From positions 625,238 through 689,237 of the forward strand of contig MNCI01009439.1 of NCBI GenBank assembly GCA_015680685.1: a stretch of DNA of 64,000 nt. The letters run 5' to 3'. The notes beneath the pieces are model-generated. The model worked only from the letters and a program-made list of their open reading frames with translations, was not told where the DNA came from and did not search any database. The position numbers and the translations under genes are program-made. Positions 55,150 through 64,000 of the stretch are shown here, piece by piece (position 1 is the stretch's first letter; the number at the start of each line of letters is the position of its first letter). The stretch comes from Gnetum montanum (taxonomy: Eukaryota; Streptophyta; Gnetopsida; Gnetales; Gnetaceae).

Positions 55150-56347
55150 TCTACTGTTGGCACATTTGGCCATTTCATGGAATAGAGATATGAGATGATT
55201 GAAAACTTCAAAATATTTCAATAGAACTATTGAAATGACAAGATGTAGGTATTGATTCCTATCACTCGCTAAAAAAGATTGGATGAGATGGGCTGCATTT
55301 ATTCTCCCTAATTTTAATTCTCCGAATTATCAATCAGACTGATACTTAGCATGGGAAACAAGCATATGATTTTGCTTCTCAAAATTCACTAGGTTGGAAC
55401 TTTTACATGCCCATCTCTTTTGTGGATATTCCAGAGGTCTATCTAACTATCATTTGGAACATGCTGTGAGGTGGATTAGGTATACTAGAGTATTTTCGTC
55501 AAAGCAACATCATTGGTTGTCTACATCATCAACTAAAGCATTCCTTGCATGGAGCCCTTAAGGAGGAAAGGCATGCATATCTGGGAGACCACAACATTAT
55601 TGGTGGAAATAATGATGCACATANAAAACGGTTTATTTTTGTTGCCTTCAGAAAATTTCTTAAAGATTGATAAAAGAAAAATATCCTTATTGTTGATGTT
55701 TGAAAAGATTCATTGCAAGGAATATGAAACTTGAAAATCGTTTGAGGATGATTTTGAAATAGCATGACAAAATGTTCAGAGTAATTATAAATAGGACACC
55801 GAGAAGTGGGATGCTACATATAGCATGCTCCTTTATGGTAGAAAATATTTTGAGGAGTTTGCAGATAAAGTACAAATATATTTCCCATATTAACAGTTTA
55901 GAGATTATCATGAACAAATGTTTGTATGAACTATCCCATCAGAATATTAGTGAAATTTTTCAATATCTGTGTGTCTTCATTTACATCTGCACAAAACATC
56001 TTGCTTGTTAAGGTCACTGAAGAGTTTGAACATAACGTGGCGTTGGATTCCAAAATGTATGTCTAGAGTTGTGAAAATTTGTGGAGCAATGAAACTGTAT
56101 ATACTTTCCCTGCCTAATGCTAACATTTCCATTGGAGAATGTGCACGTTAAAGAAACTAACGGCTACGAAATTGCAGAGGGCATGGAGGTTTCTAGGTTT
56201 GAATTTCTACAGGGCAAAGTGGGGCTCGCTTGCTGATCCGGCTTTGGTTGGACTCATGGATGCTATTTGTAGTGCCGTGTGCATACGCAGGTAAATCTGG
56301 TACTGCTACCAGCACCATCATTTGATTCGTGAGCTGCGTGGCTACAA

Positions 56348-56431
56348 CACAGAGATTCATAGCCATGGCAGGAATTTGCAATGACGTATTCATGGAGGAA
56401 TGCGAATCAGAGATTCATAGCCATGGTAGGA
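56348..56431 (+). repeat. Direct duplication of a 24-bp word
   Basis: CAGAGATTCATAGCCATGG followed by (C/T)AGGAA occurs at about 56348 and again at 56408, 60 bp apart, within the gene-fragment region. Confidence 0.7.
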
Positions 56432-56699
56432 ACCCTAGCAACTCTAGCGATGACTCGGATGAAGAATTCATGGCAAACATGATGTATTCCATATGAAGGT
56501 ATCTAGCTAGACATTACGGAATGCCTATGTCATTGACGATTATTTTCCAATGGGTTCAGCATTCAGCACGCATGGCCATGATGATGAGTTCCCGTTCAGG
56601 CTTCGCAGGCTGAGGCATGGGCGTTTCAATCTCGGTACGGATTTCTTCATTAAGCAGCTACAATTTCTTGCAATAAGATGTAGCGATAGATTCTCAGCA

Positions 56700-56915
56700 T
56701 TGAATGTGAATTTGAGGTGATACAACTACGTGAAGCCAATTCCCATTCAGAAGTACACAATTCCAATTTCTCTAGCCGGACGAGACCTTATGGCTTGTGT
56801 GCAAACCTGATCAGGGAAAACCGCCACGTTCTACTCTCTGATTATCATAGGGATTCAGTGTAGGCCCTGCCCTGCTCCTTCCCATGGTGCCCACAAAGTA
56901 TTTTCATGTCCCCTA
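56700..56915 (+). pseudogene. DED1/DDX3-like DEAD-box RNA helicase fragment
   Basis: The plus strand reads YNYVKPIPIQKYTIPISLAG, then RDLMACVQT, a stop, and SGKTATFYSLIIIGI. This is the helicase Q motif (KPTPVQ) and motif I (AQTGSGKT) of the DED1/DDX3 subfamily, whose plant members read GRDLMACAQTGSGKTAAF. The glycine codon of motif I is now TGA, and a TGA precedes YNY, so the copy is dead. Downstream residues (GAHKVFSCPL) may correspond to the following GxxTVxPLAL stretch. Helicase motifs after that are absent. This looks like a captured exon or truncated retrocopy. Confidence 0.75.
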
Positions 56916-57573
56916 AACCCACATCTGGCTACCCTAGTCTAACAACAGTCATTCCTGCGCAGACAGACGAAACGGTGACAAAAACCATGACAAGAGACAA
57001 TTGGCTTAGCCTGGTTTCAAAAGACTGTGTGCTCTAGAATACGATCAGTGCCTCTTTCAGGAATACATTCAGCAGATACACAATTGCACTGATCTTCAGG
57101 GTTTCTAGTTTTCAACACCGTGTGGGAGATGCTGAGAGAAATTAATCCATGGACTATGGCAAAAATAGAAAAATCTAAGCTGGGATTCACCATGTTTTAG
57201 CAGGAATTATTTCAATAAAATTTCTGAATCAATATGTGGAGGTCCCACCATTTATGTCAGAATTGTTATTTGATATAACTGCCATGGCATAGCATTTCAT
57301 TTTAATGCATTTTGCAGGTTCAAATCCTTCAACTTGCAGATGATTTGGATAGACAGAAGTTGATGGCAAGTAGGAAGAAAATCATGGGTCCCAAGCATTA
57401 GAAAGATGGAAAAATATTACACACATACATATATATTTATATATTAACCCATCCATGTATGCATCAACTCCATGGTTATTATCTCTACTACTATGATGTA
57501 AATAGCAATGAAATATTTTATGATTTAAAAAGGGAATTTGTGCAACAATTGTTCAAAGTCCCATGTGAATTGA

Positions 57574-57817
57574 ACACTTGTCAATTGAAATGGTGGTTAT
57601 AACCACCACCAAGGCCACTTGTCAACTATAACCTCTTTATCTCCACAATGGCCACTTGTCAACTAAATGGGCCACTTGTCAAGTAAACGGGACACTTGTC
57701 AACTACAACTTTTTTATCTCCATGGTGACCACTTGGCAACTGAATGAAGACACTTGGCAACTAAATAGGACACTCATAAACTACAGCTCTTTTGTCTCTA
57801 TGGTGGTTATAACCACC
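57574..57817 (+). repeat. CCACTTGTCAACTA array flanked by two identical palindromes
   Basis: About eight copies of (C/A)CACTTG(T/G)CAACTA at roughly 20-bp steps in 57574-57775, some 3' ones diverged. Identical 16-bp perfect palindromes GGTGGTTATAACCACC lie at 57592-57607 and 57802-57817. Confidence 0.85.
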
Positions 57818-57855
57818 CAAAATTTTTGTAACTTACCTAACTACCTATGAGACCC

Positions 57856-57863
57856 TATAAAAG
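57856..57863 (+). promoter_or_regulatory. TATA box of a candidate solo LTR
   Basis: CCCTATAAAAGGGCTTCAAGG, a strong plant TATA context, 39 bp after the second palindrome. Downstream sequence has no ORF, as expected of R-U5. Confidence 0.55.
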
Positions 57864-60793
57864 GGCTTCAAGGGTAGGAAGGGAAGAACATGGGGGAGGC
57901 CTCACATCACTTGGGGAGCTCTCACTTGGAGACACACTTGGGGTCACACATTGTGAAAGATTGCTTGTAAGATGGCTTGCTAAAGAAAATATTTCAGCCT
58001 CTTTGTCATAGTCCTATGAGTTATGCTTATTTTTTTTATTTTGTTTAAATTATTTAGCTAGTGGTTTAGATAGTATCATCCTTGGCAAGTAATTTTGGGA
58101 TTTTTAGATTTCTCTTATTATTCTTGTTGCCCGATAGAAAATTTCTATTAAAATTCTACCATAGAAGAGCTTGTGTTTAAAAGCCTTAAGAGCATTTTAG
58201 TAGTGAATTTGATTATTGTGCAACGTATAAGGACTGCTATTGAGATTGTTGTAAGAGAGCCTTTGCTTGTAGTCATGTCGTTGAATGATTCAATAGTCAA
58301 GAGGGTTCAGAAAATCTTTGGTATTTTGATGGGACCAGAATAGCTTCTTTTTATCTTTAAAGTGAATCTCCATGGTATTTCAATCAGAAATTGTTAAGTC
58401 TTTTGAAGGTTCTATTGAATGCAATTGTTGACATCCATTATCTAGCCAAAATGGAGTCTCGTACGTGATAGTTTATGTAGCAATTTTTTGGTAGCATAGT
58501 AGGATTGTCTTGAAGAAATTGCTTATTTGAGCCTTGGAAGTTTGAACAGTTCGTAGATATTGAATTTGGGATAGCTTTATTGTGAAGTGTTTACTCATGT
58601 CATTTTACCTTGTTTAAATATTTGAGGTCTACACAAATCTTGCTCTATTTCTAGTTTTCTTGTGGAACTATCTCTTTCTCTGAGGAAAATTAGAAGTAGA
58701 TTCGTGAAGTTGTGCTCAAATTTTTTTGCAAAATTCTATTTGTTACAAGTAGGTATTATAAGGACTGCGTAGACTAGGCAATAGAATAAAATAGGAACTC
58801 TCAACAACTCGCAGTACTTGGCAAAGTTGGCTGAATCTCTTTAAGATAAGTCATTTTTAGTTTACACACAACGCAATCGTTTCATATTTCACAACCGCAC
58901 ACTGCAACAGCACACACACATACTCACATTAACTACTGAGTCTATTTGGAGGTATCTAGGCCTTGGTGTTGCCAGAGACCAGCAAGCACCTAAATCCTGT
59001 TCGAGGACACTCGTTGTTAGTCGCGTCCCAAACGGTCGCCAATAGCTACACTATGTGCATGAAGAGGATTGGTGCTATGCTATTTGCTAAAATGCTAGTT
59101 TTGCTATGCTATGTGCATTCCATTGGGACATGATGTTAAAATTTGCTATTGTGTTGTGCAAGGTAGCGTTAAGGGTAATTTTGATTGTCTTAGAAATTGT
59201 AGGGGTACTGTGCTACGTGAGCAGACTAGTGGCCAATGTTCCTTTGCCCCATATACATGTGGGGGAGCAAGCAGTCTAGTTTTGGGAGGGAGCATAGGAG
59301 TTCCCACAATTTCTCCTCCAACACTTCAGTGTGATCGTTTGGTCACACCTTGCAGAGGAGGTAGCGATCGCCATAACAGAAATCCTATTGCCTCACGCAA
59401 ACTGGGGTATTTTGAGATTTTTGATGAATGGAGTGATTAGTAGTAGGGAGGGAGAAGGATCTAGTCAACACCCCAGAAATTTGAGGCATTTGGCATGGAT
59501 CTGGGAGATGCCTAAGTATAATTACTACCATCTCTACAACACTTTGTTTATTACGTCATATGGGAACGTGCTTCTAAAACCCACCATGAATCATCTATAG
59601 TGCTAGAGGGTGATTTTTGTAACCATGTTCTGCTATGCTATGCAATGTTTGCTATGCTAGCCAAATGTTAACAGTGTGTTTTTGTTACCAGGTTTTTCAC
59701 TAACGAGGATGGGCTTCACGGTGATATGGACGTGTTGACCATAGCATAGATGACACTGCGGGAGTTTTCTTCTACTGAGAATATGCATGCAAGTGTGATA
59801 GGCCAATGTGGGGGTGAGTACCAAACCTACCCAACCCAGTATCCTAGACTTTACAATAGATGCAAGGAGTTTGGTTGGTTGGATGAGGGATGGACACCCT
59901 TTAAATCGATCATCGCTGGATATGTCTTGGTTAATCTTCCGCCATTCCCATCACCATTTAATCCTAGTAAGCCAAATAGTAGTTACTGCATATTCGAGTG
60001 TCATTGCTATTTTTTTCTGTTAACTACGCTTTGCCTAACTTGTTTTTTGATTTTTTGTGTTGTTGTGCTAACTGCTTTCTTGCAAACTGCTATAGGAGCA
60101 AAGAAGTCCTAGGAGGTGACAGTGATAACCTCTGGGGACTAAGAGGCCAACATCTTCTTCAAGTATGGGGAGGTAGATGAGAGTCAACGTTGGATATGTA
60201 GCGTGGCCTCGGAATCCTTGCTCAAGCACCTTCAAGATGCTGGGCTCATGGATTTGTTCCTAGCCCTGAATCCAAGCGTCCCTATGGTTGAGATGCTTGC
60301 CCTAGCAGACTCCTTTTTCGACAAGGCAGATTGGTTTTGCATACATGTACACAATGTGTGGGTGGTTGTTGAAATCAATGACTAGCTATTCATGGACCTT
60401 TTCGGTGTCCTTGCTGATGGTCTTCTCATAGGGTCAAAGACCAAGAAAGAGGTGAACCATCAGAAGGAGGACATTGAGGAGTGGCTAGGGGTTGTAAAGG
60501 AGTGAAAGGGGATCCCCATGGAGAAGGTCAGGCCGAGACCCGCCAAAGAGGTTTATCTTATCTTCTGTGCTTGCAATTTCCCCTAGCTACTTTCCCACGG
60601 AAAGATCATTGGGATTGAGAAAGCTTGGGTGATGCGGGAGGTTATGGAAGAGGGGGCTTGCTACAACTGGGCCAGGTATCTATGCAAGGGCCAGGAAACT
60701 AAAATCTTCATGCAAAAAATAGTGTGAGGGCTCCTACCTAGTAAACCCTTAGGGGTGAGATGTCTGTGGAGGGACTCTCAAGACAAAAGGTTG

Positions 60794-63204
60794 CTACAAA
60801 CTTTGATTAGCCACTGGTGGTGCTGGTGTGCTACATTGAGGCACATGGACCACAAATGGTTGTTGGGGCGGTCTAGGATTACTATTAACACCGATGGTGT
60901 TGATAATGTAACTGGTGTTGTTGGCACTAAGAGGGTTAGTGTAGATGTGTAGGGATTGATTCTTAGGATGTACTGGATTGCTTTCATCTAGCACCAGTTT
61001 TCCCTGATCAATCATCATTTGGATATCATCCTTCAACACCATGCAGTAATCCATGTTGTGACCACGCTATTGGTGGTAGTCACAGAACCATTCTAGCTTG
61101 AAGCCCTTAGGAACTGGGGGCTTGTTGGGCAAAACCAACGATGGGTTCCTGAGGAGTTCACAGTACCATTGATGCTTCCTAGCTTCCATTTTCTAACATC
61201 TTCTTGTGTTGGATGTACCCTACTGCTAGCAATTACTTCAAAAGATCTGAAGGCTTAATGAGCAGCAGGGTATACTTTGAGTGATCTTTACGCTCAAAGC
61301 TCAGTTTGGGTGGTGCAGATGTCTCAAGTGTGGATGTAGAAGGTTACGATGCATTGCCTTGTTTGGGCATGAAGTTAGTTGCAGGTGCGGACGATTTCTT
61401 GTTGTTCTTGTTAATGCTGTTGTTAGGTTTGGGTTTGGCCTCATTCACCACAGCGGCCACTGTGGTTGTTGTAGTCCTACCCTTGTCCTTCTTCATGAAG
61501 GTGTTCTTGTATGCAACGTAGGTCAGGTCTTTGCTTACCTCAGCCGCATCCTGTATGCTCTTAGTCTAGGTGAAATCTTGACTGAGAGTGTGCGGAGCAA
61601 GATAGTACAACTTAGACTTAATAAAGTTGTTCACTACACCCTTGAAGATGGCTAGAAAATGGGCCTCCATGATGGGCTCATGGATTTCGTTAAGGATCAC
61701 ACTCTAATGTTGGATGAACTTCTGGACTAGTTCCAGTGGATCTTATTTCACGCTCATCAACCGATCCAGCGTGACCTTTGGTCTCAAGTGTGGAAGGGTG
61801 CGGTACTAGTCCAGGGCTTTTCTAGTTGGAAACATGGTAAAGACATAGATGATCATGTGCAGCCATTATTGCAAAAGAAGAGACTTAGACCTAAACATAA
61901 CAAGGTGTGCATTGGGATCCCCTTTCCCATTGTATTTTGTGAAATGGGGGAGTGACATCCCTGGGAGTAACGTTAATGCAGGGACTACCAGGTTGATGGG
62001 ATCATCCTGGTAGAAGTCCATGACTTGAACCGTATTAGACTCGACAACTTTTGAGGCATTTTATTTCCTCAGTAAGGGTCAATCGATACCTAGAGATGAT
62101 GCAGATGGTTGGGGAATTGTCGAGGTAGCTCCCATCTGTGGAGTGGCAGGGGTAGCAACGTGACCCATCGACGGTGTCGTCAGGGTGGCCCCTAGAAACG
62201 ATGCTACTTGGGCTATCCACCATCCAACAGGTGGTGCTGTTGGAGCAGCTACCACAGGTTATGCTACAGGGTTGGCCACTTGCGCAGTTGATGGGATAGA
62301 CTAGAGTCCCACACTGGGTTGTACCGTTTGCGGGGCTTGGTAGGTTTGATGGCCAACGTAACAGGACATTTGTGATGGTTGCAACATAGGAGGAGAAGTA
62401 AATGGGGTTCACCATGTGGACGGGCCTGGGCCCACCACTAATAGTGGGACACATGTAAACATAGGAATAACAGTGGAAGCTGCATGGGACTATGAAGTAG
62501 GTGCGATATGAACATGTGGCAGGGTAGCCATGATGGATGCATGATGCAATATATGAAAAAACTGGGGAATGGTTGGTAGAGGAGTAATGGCTAAGAATGA
62601 AATAGGGGAATAGGGGCATTGATACGCCGAGGACATGACATGGCTACCCATTGCTATTGTAATCATGGGTTACGACAGCGTATAGGTGATCACGAAGGGA
62701 GTGGCAATAGACAACAGGTTCATCCAAAAGGATGAGGTAGGAGGGATGGTGGCAGGTTTGGTTTAACCCCCCTCCTTCAAATTGAGAATCCAGTTCCTCT
62801 TGTCCATCCTGGAAAGCCTTTTCATGATGGGACGTTGTGTCTTGCAACTCCCCAGGCCTAGTCACCTGGATCAGCTTATCTAAAAGCCATTGGTTCATTT
62901 GCATTAAAGGGATGGCAATGTCGGGAGTGGGGATAAATTCCTTCCCATTGCAGTAGGCAAACTCAAAGCTATTTTTCTCTTTGGACTCTTGTGCATCTAA
63001 GGGTAGGTTTGCCTACACCTTAGCATAGAGAAAGTTATATCTCTTGTGTTGCTAGGCCAAGCCCTCAGGTCCCCAGTTTTGGATCCTAAGGGATTAACGT
63101 TGTCCCAACATAAGGCTGAGCGGCTGTTCGACACCTATGATGCCTTGAACCGTGAGTGGAACCTCAACGTTAGAGGTGTTAGCAACAATGCTTGATGAAG
63201 TCAT
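60794..63204 (-). pseudogene. gag: Tat gag
   Basis: The start is probably ATG 63204 (MTSSSIVANTSNVEVP). An N-terminal region follows through 62644-62904 (MQMNQWLLDKLIQ), then a Pro/Thr-rich part. The gag core is at about 61640-62010, with MSLPHFTKYNGKGDPNAHL, corresponding to the LPKFxxYxGxxDPxxHL block of Tat gag. A Lys-rich segment follows, then the knuckle-like CDYHQ, RGHNMDYC and VLKDDIQMMIDQGKLVL near 60990-61090. Stops (many TAG/TGA) and frame changes are frequent. The protease that should follow is missing. Confidence 0.8.
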
Positions 63205-63252
63205 TGTTGTAAAGCTAAAAGGGTTTGCAAACAAGGAAAACAAGGAGATCGG

Positions 63253-63562
63253 GAGGCAATCAAAGGCTTTATGTCTTGCCAGATTCTAAAGGAATTGTCA
63301 GAGTGATCGATCTGTACCACATGATGCGTAAACAACCACAAAAGGGTGTCACATTTATGCTAGTGCGTGACAGGGTACAAAAAGCATGCAAAACTACAAT
63401 GAAATAAAAGGATCAAGTGGCGATCAAAGGCTTTATTTCCTTTAGGGTTCCAAAGGAATCGTCGAAGTGACCAATCTGTACCACACAATGCGTAAACAAC
63501 CACTAAAGGATGTCAAGTTTACGTAGTGTGTGTCAGGGTGCAAAATGCTTACAGGACTACTG
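63253..63562 (-). repeat. ~164-bp tandem duplication in the Tat leader
   Basis: 63255-63400 and 63419-63562 are homologous, sharing GG(C)AATCAAAGGCTTTAT, AAGGAAT(T/C)GTC, GATCTGTACCACA-type and TGCGTAAACAACCAC words, in direct orientation. They lie between the LTR end and the gag ATG. No primer binding site beginning TGG could be recognised next to the LTR. Confidence 0.75.
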
Positions 63563-63610
63563 TAAGACACGGAAAAGGCACCTAAAGGCCCTCCTTCTAG
63601 TGCTAGAAAA

Positions 63611-64000
63611 CTATAGCAACCGAAAATGTCAGCAACTGGAAACACTGAGAGGTTTCCGGTCAAATAGTCTTAACCCCAGATCCATGCAAGGGTCATGCTG
63701 GATAAAATGGAAACAGGGTGCCTTGAATGATTTGGTCAATCAGACAAGAACTTAATCGGTGTTACTAAACCTTTTGTAAACGTGTAATTCAAAAATGATT
63801 TTTATAACGTAAAATATTGATTATTATATGCGAAGAAAACAAAAAAATGATGCAAAATGCAGTGATAAGTAAGAGAATGAAGTAAACTGGAGTTAAGAAA
63901 TGCACCACTTCAAGATTACGGCTTTACTTTGTCAAGGTGGATACAATCGTTTGTGCGATGCCAGGAAGCACAGAGATCCCAAAAGTAACTAAATACGTTC
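63611..64000 (-). repeat. 5' LTR of the Tat element (R-U5 part)
   Basis: Aligns end to end with 46835-47224 and begins CTATAGC in plus orientation. It continues past the window, so TATA and U3 are not seen. Differences from the 3' LTR are frequent and nearly all transitions. Confidence 0.88.

Larger units (their letters stand above)
55150..59040. other. Insertion in the antisense gene intron with gene fragments and an LTR-like promoter
   Basis: Composition and content differ from the intron sequence on both sides. The left half (about 55200-57400) holds gene-like pieces: a helicase fragment (56700-56915), a short exon-like ORF MEECESEIHSHGRNPSNSSD from 56392, and an exon-like VQILQLADDLDRQKLMASRK after TTTTGCAG near 57318. 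The right half (about 57420-58900) resembles a solo LTR with a repeat-rich U3 and TATA. Exact borders and target duplications could not be fixed. One N at 55624. Confidence 0.45.
54621..60727 (+). pseudogene. Multi-exon antisense gene of unknown function inside the Tat element
   Basis: Candidate exon 1 begins at ATG 54621 (MAPQKERKHLALTKVDEVKK). Coding-like sequence resumes near 59160 after an intron swollen by an insertion. The best supported intron is 59967-60095 (GTAAG ... CTGCTATAG, pyrimidine-rich, with a CTAAC branch-like word). Across it the frame continues from CKEFGWLDEGWTPFKSIIAGY to NIFFKYGEVDESQRWICSV, AGLMDLFLALNP and DSFFDKADWFCIHVHNVWVVV, then GIEKAWVMREVMEEGACYNW near 60620-60680. 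Stops are few and mostly TAG/TGA. No known domain was recognised. The long reading and intron suggest a once-real protein. Confidence 0.5.
46835..64000 (-). mobile_element. Tat-lineage Ty3/gypsy retrotransposon (minus strand, 5' LTR cut by window)
   Basis: Direct repeats at 46835-47224 and 63611-64000 (390 bp each, no net indel, roughly one position in ten different, mostly transitions) mark the LTRs. On the minus strand the order is 5' LTR, leader, gag (63204-60794), a plus-strand gene-like insert (60727-54458), RT, RNase H, a second RNase H, integrase (53771-50480), antisense ORFs, 3' LTR. The second RNase H and the antisense ORFs are Tat-lineage traits. Protease was not found. The span is inflated by an insertion at about 55150-59040. 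Confidence 0.85.

Noticed and set aside
62035-62619. 194-codon minus-strand open frame, longest in the gag region
   Set aside because: The gag core (FTKYNGKGDPNAHL) is reached through a different frame of the same strand; this frame has no gag motif and looks like a shadow.
1-64000. Bacterial operon, prophage or horizontally acquired cluster
   Set aside because: No prokaryotic gene structure was seen; every recognised family is a plant nuclear transposable element or plant gene fragment.

Overview
The window is plant nuclear intergenic DNA built almost entirely from old, nested transposable elements. No intact single-copy gene was found. The evidence for a plant is tRNA-Asp-primed Athila-type and dual-RNase-H Tat-type Ty3/gypsy retrotransposons, a hAT element, a receptor-kinase-like tail and a DED1-like helicase fragment. 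The species cannot be named from the sequence. Deep decay of every element (LTR pairs differing at roughly a tenth of positions, nearly all transitions) points to a genome that removes old elements slowly. Single Ns and two N gaps (12468-12545 and 35114-35838) show a draft assembly.

1-12733: A minus-strand Athila copy (copy 1; its 3' end lies outside the window) sits inside a non-autonomous relative (NA-A, 7007-12733). NA-A encodes a putative plant transposon-type protein plus a coiled coil. A hAT transposon (10239-12693, 8-bp target duplication) interrupts the 3' LTR of NA-A. 12734-15050 is GC-rich DNA with degenerate repeats and a receptor-kinase-like tail. 15051-19764 is AT-rich and largely unassigned.

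19765-38461: A three-level nest. A non-autonomous, iMet-primed LTR element (LARD-like) holds NA-B (22888-37744) in its 3' LTR. NA-B holds Athila copy 2 (26258-35973, perfect CCAAG target duplication). Copies 1 and 2 carry different inactivating lesions.

38462-46830: AT-rich decayed DNA with a LINE reverse-transcriptase fragment, a third minus-strand NA copy (NA-C), a ~100-bp tandem repeat and a very degenerate Athila integrase fragment.

46835-64000: A large minus-strand Tat-lineage element, 3' LTR on the left and 5' LTR cut by the window end. It has gag, RT, two RNase H domains and integrase. Its unusual parts are inverted repeats in the U3, two arrays of a short inverted-repeat motif flanking pol, and plus-strand (antisense) gene-like sequences with TATA boxes, one apparently with introns. 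One of these antisense units lies between gag and pol and holds a further insertion (about 55150-59040) with a DEAD-box helicase fragment and an LTR-type promoter region. The antisense gene and the inverted-repeat arrays are the best candidates for something not yet described.
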